From Erythroxylum novogranatense (taxonomy: Eukaryota; Streptophyta; Magnoliopsida; Malpighiales; Erythroxylaceae): 64,000 nucleotides of DNA. The position numbers and the translations under genes are program-made. Of this stretch, positions 1 to 11,945 are shown in pieces. Position 1 is the stretch's first letter. Each line of letters opens with the position of its first letter. Under the pieces are notes generated by a model. The model had not been told where the DNA came from. It was given only the letters and a program-made list of their open reading frames with translations, and ran no database searches. Location of the stretch: contig CM057225.1 in the NCBI GenBank assembly GCA_029891385.1, positions 13,491,060 to 13,555,059 of the forward strand. Direction: 5' to 3'.

Positions 1-128
1 AGAGTGCACACAAAGTGGTTAGGCCAAGAAGGTGTACAAGTAAAAACTTAAAAAAAAAGAAAAGAAAAGAAGAAAGGAAGAGGAAATGTCCTGATCAAAG
101 AAACAAAGAGACAAGTTGACGGAGTTTA

Positions 129-1795
129 TTGTTCTTTTCAGTTCACTATTTAAAAGCTTCCGGGAGAGTCTGGCCAGAATGCTTCGCCCTCTGCATGGAT
201 TCCCCCGATTTCGAGGGACACCTCACCAAGAAGGGTCAGACTAGGAAACGAGAAGACGACCAACCTCCACCTGTGTTATCGTATAGAGCGGCTGTTACCG
301 GGAGTGCTGTGGTCGCCGAAGCTGTGGCAACCACCTCCTGGCCGGAGGATGAGCTGGTGGTGGTTGAGGATGGCGATCTCACTTTGGATGTCGGGGAACA
401 AGGGGGTAGTTTATTTCTATCGTCCAACCTGAAGAAGAAGTTGGATCTCCAATGGGAGCGCGTCGTGGTTCTAAACTGCTGAGCCACCGGGTGAGCTTCA
501 CGGTGATGAGTGCCCGCCTCAGGAGCTTATGGAAACCCCGTGGTCCGCTTAAAATCGTGGACTTAGATCACGACTTCTTCTTAGCTCGATTTCACTTGGA
601 AGAGGATTTTCTAAAGGTCCTTACCAGTGGTCCATGGACGATGTTCGGGCAGGTGCTCGCCATCCAACGGTGGTTTCCTGATTTCCGACCAGCCCAAGCC
701 TCGATCTCACGTGCCGTGGTTTGGATTCGGATACCCAACTTGCCCATTGCTCGGTACCACCCGAAGATACTGTCGGTGCTAAGGGACTTGGTGGGCACTG
801 CCGTGAAAATCGACGAAGCTTCTTTGAAGGTGGAGAGGGGACGCTTCGCACGACTGGCGGTGGAAGTGGATCTTAGTGTGCCTCTGCCTTCCTGCGTTCT
901 CCTTGACGGGGAGTCATTGTTGATCACGTATGAGGGATTACCTCCGGTGTGTTACACATGCGGCATGATCGGACACTCACCGAGCACCTGCCCCCGAAAG
1001 ACGATCGAGGAGCAAATGCCGCAGGCCTAGTCGACTCCACAACGCGAGGGCGAGACGACGGACAGGCGCACTGAGGCGCAGGCTACGCGAAGTCTGGCGG
1101 CCACGTCCGACATAGGATACGACCCTTAGACGAACGTCCAACATCGACGCCAACGATCATCCACGATGGGACAGAAGCAGCCTGGAACGAGTAGGAAAGG
1201 AGGCGCATCGGGAGGCTCCAGATTTGCCATGTTGTAGTCCTCACATTCTGTAGATGATATGATATTTAGTCCCCCCCCCCCCCCACTTGGTACTTATGAG
1301 TCTATGGTTGGTATTGGACAGAAAATTCAACTGTCCAGTCTTGTAGGAACTGGCAATAGGGTCGGCCCGTCGCGTGCTTCTCCGAGAGCCCGTAAATCTC
1401 CGACAGGCACCAAAGGCAAGGTGGTTGTCTCCTCCAGCCAGCCTCGGGAGGGGAGGGGCCTGGCCCCTTCTTTCCCTTTAACACCCACGGTGGCTGATAG
1501 GAATCTGGTCATTAACCTCCCGTCTCATTCTGAGCTGGTTTGTGACAACCGGTTCATTGAGGTATCGGGGTAGGAGATAGAAGCGCAGCCCCACCAAATG
1601 GAGGAGGTTGTAACTCCAGCCTTGCAAGACGACCAAACGACTTTCCTTCCCTCTGAACCTCCTGACATCGCTATAGATTCGACAGGGGCTGAAGATCAAC
1701 TGCCCCAGAGCCAGAACGGAGTCGAGTTACCCGAGACTCCCATCACGGAGCCACGGGCGGAGGAAGTTGGAAGCATTTCGAATGCTTCGATGTAG
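129..1795 (+). pseudogene. LINE ORF1 (DUF4283 plus CCHC zinc knuckle), broken
   Basis: This is the nucleic-acid-binding ORF1 protein of a plant L1 element, which is expected to coat element RNA. The frame opening at 129 passes by a single frameshift near 470-480 into the frame that holds the DUF4283-like core (about 500-900, around residues 120-260). A CCHC knuckle follows at about 946-993 with the visible motif CYTCGMIGHSPSTC. In-frame stops lie at 1028, near 1127 and 1235, and at 1571. The proline- and serine-rich C-terminal tail can still be followed in the same frame to the stop at 1793-1795, 25 bp before the ORF2 start. The first methionine of the original protein could be at 129 or at 197. 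Frameshift plus stops make it non-functional. Confidence 0.75.
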
Positions 1796-1820
1796 GGTTC
1801 TTGACTCCCCATTTTTCCTT

Positions 1821-4800
1821 ATGTCGATTTTATTTTGGAATTGCCAAGGGGCGGGAGGGTTGGAGTTTTAGACCATCCTGCGGAATCATATTCGAACTTA
1901 CAAGCCGGGTGTTTTGGCTCTGTTGGAACCTCGCATTAGTGGTGTTCGGGCCCACAACGTTATTCTTTCCCTCGGCTTTGACTTCTCTGTTCGAGTTGAT
2001 GCTGACGGGGTCTCGGGTGGCATTTGGCTCCTTTGGAAGGACGCTTTTGACATCTCAGTGGTACTTGCCCATAAACAATTCCTGCACACTTCTGTCAAGC
2101 ATGGTGCTCTTTCCTTTGACTTGACTGTTGTTTATGCTAGCCCGCATGAGAATTCGCGGTCCCTCCTCTGGCCTCTCCTGTCTTGGATCGGGGACTCTAG
2201 TTCTCGGCCTTGGGTGGTAGGAGGCGATTTCAATGCTAAGCTAGACCTTTCGCATAGAAGGGGGGTGCCACCTCTTCCCACGTCGTGAGCAGGAACTTTA
2301 AGGACTGGGTGTATAGGTGTGGTCTCCACAATTTAGGGTTCATAGGATCGAGGTTCACTTGGCGTCGAGGCCTGGTCTAGGCCCGGCTCGACAGGGTGTT
2401 TAGATCGACGGAATGGCTACAGACCTTTCCTCACACCAAGAACCTCCACCTCCCTTTTCTAGGGTCTGATCATCGTCCGATGCTTCTCACCTTCCTTCGT
2501 CCCCCGCAGCGAACTACAAGCCTTTCGCTTTTTCGTTTCCTGAATGCCTGGCTCACTCACCCCGAGTTTTCTGCAGTGGTTGCCCAGCACTGGGCCCCAG
2601 GGGAGGGGCATCTGAGTGGTCATTTAGCCCAGCTCTCTACTCATCTTTCGCGTTGGAATAAGCAACGCTTCGGTCACATTTTCTTTCTGAAGAAGAGGTT
2701 GATTGCTCACCTGGAGGGCATCCAGTGGGCCATGACAGTTGCCCCTCGGGATTCGTTGTTAGCCTTAGAAGATGAGCTGAGCCGGGAGTTACACCAGGTT
2801 CTCTGTGAGGAGGAGCTCTATTGGCACCAGAAAGCTCGTTGCGAGTGGCTCTCTAAAGACGACCGTAACACCAGATACTACCATACGATTACTATGTCCC
2901 AGCGGCGGACTCTTCGCTTTGAGAGACTTACTGGCCCCACTGGGCTCGTCGTTACTGATCCAGCCCTTCTACGTTCCATGGTCCAGCAGTATTTTGTCCA
3001 CCTCTATTCATCGTCCGCCGAGCCTCGTCCGCCGTTTCTTATCTCTAGTGTTTTCCCACCACTTTCTAGGGAGCATCTTCAGAACTGTCCCTTCCCATCC
3101 GAGAGGTGGAGGTAAAGTGTGTGCTCTTTGCCATGAGGCCACACAAAGCCTCGGGAGTGGATGGGTATAACGAGGTCTTCTTTCAGTCCCAGTGGGGGCA
3201 GGTTGGGCCGCAGATTGTGTCTTTTATCCAGGTTGTGTTCCGTATGGAGCGTTGGGATTTCGATCTGAATCGCATCCTTCTGGTTCTCAACCCTAAGGTT
3301 CCCTCTCCCACCCAGGTGTCGCAGTTCCGGCCGATTAGCCTGTGCAATGTCCTTTACAAGGTCATCTCTAAGGTTTTGGTGAATCGGTTGAAAGCGCATA
3401 TGGCCCATTTAACGGCAGCGACCCAATGTAGCTTCATCCTGGGTAGACATATCACGGACAATATCATTATAGCGCAGGAGGTCATTCATTCTATGAGGAA
3501 GAAGACTGGTCGTACAGGCTATTTGGCGATGAAAGTGGACCTGGAGAAAGCTTATGATAGGTTGAGTTGGTCTTTCCTCCAGGAGACCCTAGTCGAGATT
3601 GGCCTCCCTGACGCTGTTATCTGGGTCATTATGTAGTGCGTCTCGACTACCTCCCTACAGGTCTCCTGGCAAGGTACGATTTTGGAGCCTTTCCGACCTT
3701 CACGGGGCTTAAGGCAGGGTGACCCCATTTCTCCTTACCTGTTTGTCCTGTGTCTGGAGCGTTAGGGCACCTCATCGAGCATGTGGTGGGCAGTGGTCGG
3801 TGTAAGTCGATCAAGCTGAGCCACCGGGGGCCACCTCTTTTTCACCTATTTTTTGCGAATGACCTTGTGCTCTTTGTCGAGGCCGAGGACTCACAGGCGC
3901 GAGTAATCTCGAGCACTTTGGAGACCTTTTGCCAGGCATCCGGGTTACGTGTTAGTCACGCGAAGACCCGCATTTTTTTCTCCAAGAACGTCCCTAGGGC
4001 GACTGCGAGCCAAATTAGCTAGGATCTTCAGGTTTCCAGTACTACCAATTTGGGTCGTTATTTAGGGGTCCCCTTGATCTACGAGAGGACTACCAGACAC
4101 ACGTACCAGCACATTCTTGATAAAGCCCAACAGAAATTGGCCGGCTGGAGCGCCAAAATGTTGTCTCTGGCAGGTAGGGTTACTTTAACCCAAGCTGTTC
4201 TTTTGGCACTTCCCATCTTCACGATGCAAACGGTGCGCCTCCCCCATCTGTTGTGCGACGACCTGAAGAAACTCATGCGAGACTTCATCTGGGGTCATCT
4301 TGGGATCGTCGCAAGATTCATCTGGTTAATTGGGACTTCGTGTGCCTTCCTAAGCACTCTGGAGGTTTGGGTCTGCGACTTATTCGGCCTACCAATGACG
4401 CGTTGCTGGTTAAGCTCGGTTGGGCCCAGCTCACGAGACCCCAGGGTTTATGGGTCCGAGTCCTACGGTCCAAGTATAAGTTCGACGACTCTCCGATCCC
4501 CCTGATGATATCCCGACTCGAGGCTTCGGCTACCTGGAAGGGAATCTCCGCCTCTGGGCAATATGTTCGCCAGGGCCTCAAATGGGAGCTAGGTAATGGG
4601 ACGCGTACCTATTTTTGGTTGGATCATTGGTTGCCTGACTGGGGCCCTCTCCTTTGGGTTCCCACCTCTCCCGTCCCCGATCATCTTCGTGTCGCCACCA
4701 TCGCGGACCTCACAGACAGCCAGGGCTGCTGGCTTTGGCAAGAATTCCATCATTACCTTCCAACTGCGGTCTGCCTTGCGATCGCCCCTCGCTGCCCTGG

Positions 4801-5912
4801 TGCAAGGGACATCGGGCCAGACAGGGTGGTGTGGGCTCTGTCCACCCAAGGGCGATTCACAGTGGAGTCTGCCTATGACCTGATTGTTGGGCGTTCTCGA
4901 GGCTCCCCCCAAGCTCTGGGAGATTATTTAGAAATGGCCTGGTCCCCAGTGGATTCGGTCTTTTCTCTGGCTTGCTGCCAAGCACAAACTTCTGACGAAC
5001 TAGCATTGCGTGACGCGGCATCTGTCCACGGATGACCGTTGTCCAGTCTGTGGGCAGGTTGAGACGACTGTTCATGTGCTCCGGGACTGTCTACGGGTAG
5101 CAGTCTTGTGGCGACACTTCCCTCGAGTGGCAATTCCCCTGCGTTTCTTTCAGGAGGAAGCAGAGCCGTGGTTCCAGTCTAACCTTACTCAGCAGGTCAG
5201 GGTGCACTAGTACCCGTGGACCACTATCTATGGAGTCGCGAGCTGGTTCCTTTGGCAGTGGCAAAACAACAACCTTTTTTAGGCTGGTTTTACTTGGCCG
5301 GAGATTGGCACCCGTATTATTTTCGAGTACGTCGAGTGGATATCTCGCGCTCGAGCTATCGAGACCTGTGTCTTCCCCTCCCCGGGTATTCCAGTGGGTA
5401 CCCTTGTGGGTTGGTCTAAACCCCTGGAGGGGTGGGTAAAGGTCAACATGGACGGTACTGTTACTTGCAGGTCTCTTATCATGTTCGTTGGAGGGTTAAT
5501 CCGTGATTGTCATGGAATCTGGTGTGGAGGGTTTCAGCAAAGCCTTGGTCGAGGTTCGCCCTTAGAAGCGAAGCTTTGGGGTGTGTATTCCGGCCTTAAT
5601 TTGGCCTGGGAGAAGGGGTACCGTTGGGTCATTGCCGAAGTTGACTCGCTAGAGGTTATTAATATCCTCTCTGATCCTAATTTTGTACTGACTGAGCTTT
5701 CTTCTTTGGTGTTAGGTATCCGCGAGCTTCTCCACCGTTCGTGGGAGACTCATCTCCAGCATGTTTGCCGGGAAGGCAACCAATGTGTGGACCGCTTGGC
5801 TCACCTTGCAGTCCTCCTTCGCCCGGGCCTCTATACCCTTCAAGAGCTGCCTGTTGGTCTCAGGGAGCTGCTCGGCCGCGATGCGGACGACACACTGTAT
5901 TCCAGAGGCTGA
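1821..5912 (+). pseudogene. LINE ORF2: endonuclease, reverse transcriptase, zf-RVT, RNase H; broken
   Basis: The ATG at 1821 begins with the APE-type endonuclease start MSILFWNCQGAGG and then hits TAG at 1869-1871. Endonuclease motifs continue in the same frame (LLEPRISG near 1923, GGDFNAKL near 2221), with a frameshift at about 2265 and a TAG at about 2378. The RT spans about 2400-4500. It has another frameshift near 3110, TAG at 3634, a frameshift near 3765, TAG near 4020 and a frameshift near 4300. The RT active-site box reads FAND where FADD is expected. A Cys/His zf-RVT-like segment lies at about 5010-5130. RNase H occupies 5394-5912, and its acidic residues (NMDG, LEAKLWG, EVDS, and the late Asp of CVDRLAH) are still present. 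The element cannot make a working ORF2 protein. Confidence 0.8.
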
Positions 5913-5950
5913 TTTTTGTTTTTGTTTTTCCCTGTTACAAAAAAACAAAG

Positions 5951-8258
5951 AAATGGAAGAGAGTCAACGAATTCGGTCCATAGTTCAATGTAGTAGGCCC
6001 AATTGTGGTAATTAAAGCCCTTTTTTTTGTTGCTATATGAACTTCTTCAGGTTCTAAAACGGCTGATTTTGGCATAATGATTATTAGAATTCAGGTATAG
6101 TTATTATCTGTACAATTTCAATTATTAGAATAAGGTTATAAATCTAATTTTGAAGAATTGATGAATTATTGTAAAATGTATTTATAATTGTGTGAGAAGT
6201 GGGAATTGGAATAATACCATTTTGAATTAAAATTATAAACCCCGAAATGAAATTGCATTAGAGGGAAAATCAAGATTGATGGTTTTGAAGATGAGATGTG
6301 TGATGCGAGTTGGTAGGAGGCAGAGCAGTGGGGCTCCCTTCAAGACGAAGCTGTCAAGCGTACGAAGCAATGGAGAAATTTTGTCAGTAGTGAAAATTTA
6401 AATGCACACACAAGAAATGACCTCAAACGATTAGACATCTCCCGTATCTCTCCCTCGGATGGACGGAGTACTCCGTTTTAGTAAGGGTATTTTTAAACTG
6501 GTGTGTTGTGTATATCTGAGGAACGTACATGAGCACACATGATTTCTTTGTTATTTTTTGGACTACACCTGCATCTGCATGCACCTGTCTGTCTCTACTT
6601 TGGGTATCTGCCCCGATGTAATTTTATTTACCTCATCATAATTCCAATGATTCAATTCAAAACCCAACCGAAGGCCAAGCTTGCGCTTTCTTATCACATG
6701 CATGCAGTGGTCAACTTATTATTATTTTAACTGTCAGAGTAGACAGACCAATAGCCTCATTTTCACAATCTGATCTCATTTATTGCACAAGGCATTGTAC
6801 TTTTGTATTTCAAATAGCAAAGTGACTTTATGTTAAAAGAGAAAAAAAGAAGCCGAGTCGGACCAGACGTGGGAGCAGGCGAGGCAAAGGTTGTTGAAAA
6901 GAGCGGAAAAAGCAAACACATTTGTATGGCTAGGAGTCTCCCGCTAAATCATGTTTGAGAAATCTTAAGAGACACTCGGGCTCCACCAAAGTTTTTGAAA
7001 TGCGTGGAGTAATTAGCCCATTGGCTTCATTCCCTCCTTATAGTCACTTGACTGCATTTTCCGATCCTCAGCTCACTCACTTGTTTCTTCTTTCTTTCCC
7101 TTCTTTTAACAAAACCTATTAATAATGGAACAATTAGAATTCCATGTTGTTGTTGGACCACTAAATTCAACACATGCATAATGATTAGTATTGGCCCAAA
7201 GAATGTGTTTTATTTATGTGCATTTAAAGTTGAGCAAGAATTGGTACTTTTAATTAAACGTAAGATTGCGTATATTAAGTTAAGTATTTCAATTTTAGGG
7301 CCTTGGAAAGAGAAATGAGACCTACCACTAATGAAACTGTTTGATTTTTTTTTATTTACAAGATATTTTAGGATGGTTTTAATTATAAGAAAATATCTTT
7401 AAGTTATTCAATTTAAACTAATTCCCGAATAGATCATTTACCAAGAGTAAAATTTTGACATTAAAAGAGCGCTTGGTTCACAAAAGATCATAGGAATAGA
7501 TATAATCATTATAATTATGATATTTGATTAATATGAAGAAATGATTACCATTACCTTTGATGATGATTGGTTTGTTAAAAATTTTGAGAAATAAAATTTG
7601 TTAAAATTTTGTTTTATATCAAATTTTAAATATAATTTAATTAATTATATTTTATACACTCTATTTATAATGACAGAATGTTCAAAACCAAGTATATTGT
7701 GGTATTTTTTTCCACAATTTTAAAATTGCAGATTTTTTAAAACTTTATTTGTATTTATTACCCTTAAATTAATATTATTTGGTAAGTCTGTAATTTATTA
7801 TGATTGTTTAAATTACTATAAGAAACTGTAAATTTAATAATAATAATCACATACTACCTTTAAATCCATTTATCCTTGATAAATGATCAAATTAAAGACA
7901 TACATAAAGCCCTTATATCAGAAGAATAAATTAATGATTCTCATTTTTCTAAAATAGCAGGAAATGGAGGATTGTAAAAAAATTGAGTAATAAAAATATT
8001 ACCCTTTCAATGATAATTTGGCAAACTCAAGGTTTCATTCCATTACGAGACAATTTTCTCCGTTACCCCCCAAACAAGCATCCCCTAACTTTTTCCTAAA
8101 TAAAATTAGCTGACGCTTAATAAAAGCCAAAGAAAGCTGCAAGCAGGATTGGAAGATATGACTCACTGTGCTTAATTCAAACCAGATGAGAGTCAGAGCT
8201 CCACTCCATAATCTGTGTGACAAATGCAAGGCTGCAACCAACCGTCTTTCTTTCCTCT
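5951..8258. other. AT-rich intergenic sequence between LINE and host gene
   Basis: About 2.3 kb with no convincing coding region on either strand and no recognisable LTR. It contains poly(A/T)-rich stretches and would include the distal promoter of the downstream gene. A weak MITE-like candidate at about 7460-8090 is discussed among the rejected items. Confidence 0.6.
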
Positions 8259-8274
8259 CTATAATATAATATAG
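8259..8274 (+). promoter_or_regulatory. Probable TATA box of the NPGR1-like gene
   Basis: The sequence TATAATATAATATAG lies about 860 bp upstream of the main ATG. It precedes a C/T-rich stretch with the look of a plant 5' leader. A transcription start about 30 bp downstream, near 8300, would give a leader containing the intron at 8514-9012. This is inferred from position and composition only. Confidence 0.4.
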
Positions 8275-8513
8275 AAATATTTTATGCCCCCTTGGCCCTT
8301 GCCCATACCTCACCCATCACCTTCAGAACTCAGGGCTCTAGTCATTGTAAATCCACAGTGTTCTTTATGTTTATTTAGTCACCACCTACTTCTAGTTAGT
8401 TGTTTTCCTTGTTCACTGAACCAAGAAAAAGTAAATGGAGAACGAGAAGTAGCTTTCATCTCACATGGCCTCTGAACACAGCACTGCCCGGTTTTGTTTG
8501 TTCCTTTCTTTTG

Positions 8514-9012
8514 GTAAGCCCAAAGCTCTGCACTGTTCTCTTAGTTTCGTCTCGTTTTCTTCTTCGTCTCCCAGAAATTTTTTGTTCCGTTTCTTTCTAT
8601 GCAACTTGTCTTCTTCTTAATCGTCCATTCCCAAACATCTCTTTGTCCTTTCAGCTTTGCTCTTTATTTTTAGTATTCTCCCCAACTTCTTATGGCATTC
8701 TCTAGTTTTCAAGGTTAGCTTCTTCTATTGGGTCATTCCGGTCGTTATATCAGCTGTTGTATGCTGATCAAACAATGTTAAGGGATGGTGTTTTTATAGC
8801 TCATACCATAATTAGGAGTAAATTTTTAGCTTCATAGGTCTTGCAATGGGCTATGACTTCAGATAGTTTGTGTGAGAAACATCATGGAAACGGTTTACTG
8901 ATAGATTTAGGTGCCAAATCTTAATAGTATCTACTTGTTCTTGACTGTGTTTTTTTTTTCCCCATAAATCTTGTGGCGATTTGATTTATATTTTGACATT
9001 GTCCATTTCCAG
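8514..9012 (+). other. Probable 5'-UTR intron of the NPGR1-like gene
   Basis: A good donor (G|GTAAGCC at 8513/8514) and a pyrimidine-rich acceptor (TTTCCAG ending at 9012) flank 499 bp of T-rich DNA just before the coding start. Leader introns are common in plant genes. Other donors nearby (for example after the AAG at about 8711) are possible. No transcript data support this. Confidence 0.4.
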
Positions 9013-9022
9013 GTATACGCTG

Positions 9023-9076
9023 ATGAAGAAGAAAAACGAGTTGCAGGTTTTGACATTGTCTCATTCACTCCTCTGA
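9023..9076 (+). promoter_or_regulatory. Upstream ORF in the leader of the NPGR1-like gene
   Basis: An ATG at 9023 opens a 17-codon ORF (MKKKNELQVLTLSHSLL) that stops at 9074-9076, 39 bp before the main ATG. If the leader is transcribed as predicted, this uORF and shorter ones at 8367, 8435 and 8465 precede the main start and could reduce its translation. The uORF is visible; its function is inferred. Confidence 0.4.
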
Positions 9077-9115
9077 AGTAGATCCGAGTTTTGTTGGTGA
9101 TTTGTTGTAGAAGAG

Positions 9116-11945
9116 ATGTTGTGCGCTTGTTCAGGGGAACAATTTAAATTTGAGGAGCCACCGCAGTCGCCGGAGTCACTGGCCACAAGGGATTTCTCCG
9201 CGAGTGGCATTTCATCCAGGGCCACTGGTGAATGGGAGGCTAAACTTGAGGATATTCGAGTGGATGAAGCTGAATCCACTCTCAAGGAAGCTCTGTCATT
9301 GAATTATGAGGTGGTTTGATCCCCACTTTTCAGATTCTTACTTGTTCAGTTTGCAAATGAAAATTTTCAGTTCAATTGTCTATATGCTTAAAATGAGATA
9401 CAGGAAGCGAGGGCATTGCTTGGGAGACTTGAATACCAGAAAGGCAACTTTGATGCTTCTCTTCAGGTATTTCAAGGTATTGACATTAGAGGTTTAACTC
9501 AGAAAATGATCAAGGCAATCACTGAAAGAACTAGGCCTAGAAAGCCACGTTCCAAAGCTGATATAGTACCTCAGAGTGTCATGTCTATGCATTCCGTGAG
9601 TCTACTTCTAGAAGCAATCTTACTGAAAGCCGAATCCCTCAAGGAACTTGGGCATTACAGAGGTACAAATTTGGGAATTTCAGAAGTTGTTAGCTATTTT
9701 TTCCAAAATGACTGACAGATATGTAGCTTTGCTTGTTCATTTTTGCTTTCATAAAATTGAATTTTGATATTTATGTCATGTCATGTATGTTAGAGGCGGC
9801 AAAGGAGTGCAGAATTATCTTGGATGTAGTTGAATCGGCATTTCCAAATGGTATGACTGAGGGGATTAGTGAGGACTGTAAATTGGAGGAGATGTTTCAT
9901 AAAGCACTTTTGTTATTGCCAATTCTGTGGAAAGAAGCAGGTTTGCTTGATGAAGCTATTACCGCGTACCGACAAGCTCTGGTCAAACCTTGGAATTTGT
10001 CCCCACAAAGATTGGCTGAAATACAGAAGGATTTATCATCTATATTACTTTATGGTGCTGTTGAAGCAAAGATTCCTCCCCCGTTGCAAGTATATGGTCC
10101 AGTTACCCCACAAAGTAATATCGAGGAAGCAATTCTTTTGTTGTTAGTACTCATGAGTAAGGTGGCCCAAGGGGAAATCAAGAAGGATGAAGAAATCATG
10201 GATCTGCTCATTTATGCACTCTCAGTTACTGGGCAGTATGAGTTGTTAGCAGAGCATGTGGAGCAGGCCCGGCCAGGTGCATACACCAGAGCAGAGAGAT
10301 GGTACCTTCTTGCTCTTTGTTACAGTGCAGGAGGTCATAATGAAGTAGCTTTGAACCTCTTGCAACAGGTTTCAGGTTCCTCAGAATCAAAGCATAAGCC
10401 TCATGTCGCTTCATTCCTGTTGGGAGCAAAGTTGTGTTCCCAAGATCCAAAACATGCTCATCAGGGCATTGATTTTGCTCGTAAGGTGATTAATTATGCT
10501 GATCATCAGGGCCGACATTTTATTGATCAAGCCCATAAGTTCCTTGGTGTTTGTTATGGAAATGCGGCAAGGATTTCATTGTCTGATTCGGAAAGGAGTA
10601 TTTTGCAGAAAGAGTCTCTGAGATTTTTAAACAATGCTGCCCTAAGTAGTAAAGAGGATCCAGAGGTGCTGTTTAATCTTGGTCTGGAAAACACAGTGCA
10701 AAGAAATCTTGATGCAGCTCTGAATAATGCGATGATGTATGCTGAAATGGTGGCTGGAAACTCGGTGAAAGGTTGGAGGCTGTTAGCTCTTGTAGTTTCT
10801 GCACAGCAGCGGTTCAGAGATGCTGAAAAAGTTGTTGGGTTTGCATTGGATGAAGCAGGGAGGATGGATCAATTTGAACTTCTTAGATTGAAAGCAGTGC
10901 TTCAGATTGCTCAGGAGCATCCCAAGCAAGCAATAGAAACTTATAGGATTTTGCTTTCTCTAATTCAAGCTCATAGAGATCTCCAAGCAAAGAGTTCTGA
11001 TCAAGCACGAATATACGAGTCTCAGGTACTTCTGCTTTAGTCCTCCACCCTGATCTGCAATGATGAAATTACATAATATCAGCTCTGATATTAGATATTG
11101 GAATTTGTAAGGAACATTAATTGTTTTTATTGGTTATTTCCAATAATATTTGGATAACCACCTCATCTTTTACCAACTGTAACACTATGGAGATGGGTAT
11201 CTGTTCTCGTTGCTATTTGATTACTCCTCTTGATCACATGGAGAGGTCTACAGATTTGTATAATATGCCTTAGTTTCGAGTGTCTTTTAATTCATATTAT
11301 ATCTTTCACTGTATGAACTGCTTCTTTCTCAAGTGCTCCTAAACATTCTCCAATTGAGAGTTAAACATTCACCTGTTGAGATAGGTTTGCTGATTTCCAA
11401 TTTCTTTGTAGGCAGTAATTGAAAGAAATTTAGAACTCTCTGCGTGGCAAGATTTGGCTGCTATATATACAAGACTTGGATTGTGGCAGGATGCCAAAAT
11501 TTGTGTTGACAAAGCCAAGCTAATGGAATTCCATTCTCCCAGAACTTGGCATATCACAGGTAGGAAAACTGTTCCATTACATGGCCACCTGTTTTACATC
11601 TATTTTAAATGCTCATCCATAATTGTTTTAGCAGGAATGTTTTTTGAAGCACAATTGCATTACAGAGAAGCCCTTGTATCCTTCTCAATCTCTCTGTCAG
11701 TTGACCCTGACTTTGTACCAAGTATCGTCTCAACAGCAGTAGTTCTCATGAAATTTGGTAGCCAATCGTATCCAATTTCAAGAAGCTTCCTGCTGAATGC
11801 CTTGCGATTGGAACCCACAAATCATGAGGCATGGTTCAATCTTGGTTTGATTTCAAAAGAGGAAGGCTCATTACAGCAAGCTGCAGACTTCTTTCAAGCA
11901 GCGCATGAGCTGAAGCTCTCAGCCCCAGTTCAAGGCGTTGTCTGA
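9116..11945 (+). CDS. NPGR1: NPGR1-like TPR calmodulin-binding protein (No Pollen Germination Related)
   Basis: Five coding exons, each bounded by GT-AG with consistent phase: 9116-9310, 9404-9662, 9794-11025, 11412-11559 and 11635-11945. Together they give 2145 nt, a 714-residue protein plus stop, close to the roughly 700-residue NPG family. The N-terminus MLCACSGEQF and the following acidic DFSASG region match my memory of plant NPGR1. Most of the rest is helical TPR repeat sequence, for example WYLLALCYSAGGHNEVALNLL (exon 3, about residue 320) and HEAWFNLGLISKEEGSLQQA near the C-terminus, ending in LSAPVQGVV. NPG proteins bind calmodulin; Arabidopsis NPG1 is needed for pollen germination, and NPG/NPGR proteins are reported to act with PI4K complexes at the plasma membrane. 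That role is inferred from family, not shown here. No stop or frameshift is present. The NPG1 or NPGR2 paralogues are alternatives, but the N-terminus favours NPGR1. Confidence 0.88.

Larger units (their letters stand above)
83..5950 (+). mobile_element. L1-type LINE (non-LTR retrotransposon), degenerate
   Basis: Two successive degenerate reading frames have the order typical of plant L1 elements. ORF1 has a DUF4283-like domain and a CCHC knuckle. ORF2 has an endonuclease, reverse transcriptase, zf-RVT-like segment and RNase H. There are no LTRs. The 3' end is placed just after the RNase H stop, at a short A-rich tract (about 5938-5950). The 5' end is tentative: purine-rich stretches at about 70-82 and 5949-5962 resemble each other apart from one extra base and could be the target-site duplication. 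Nearly full length but dead. Confidence 0.8.

Noticed and set aside
7460..8095. Possible MITE: AGCGCTTGGTT near 7467 and a loosely inverted counterpart in CCCCAAACAAGCA near 8080
   Set aside because: The inverted match is short and imperfect and no target duplication was found; AT-rich DNA gives such matches by chance.
8400..8705. 101-codon ORF upstream of the NPGR1-like start
   Set aside because: It begins without a convincing context, crosses the likely leader intron and has low-complexity Leu/Phe/Ser composition without family features.
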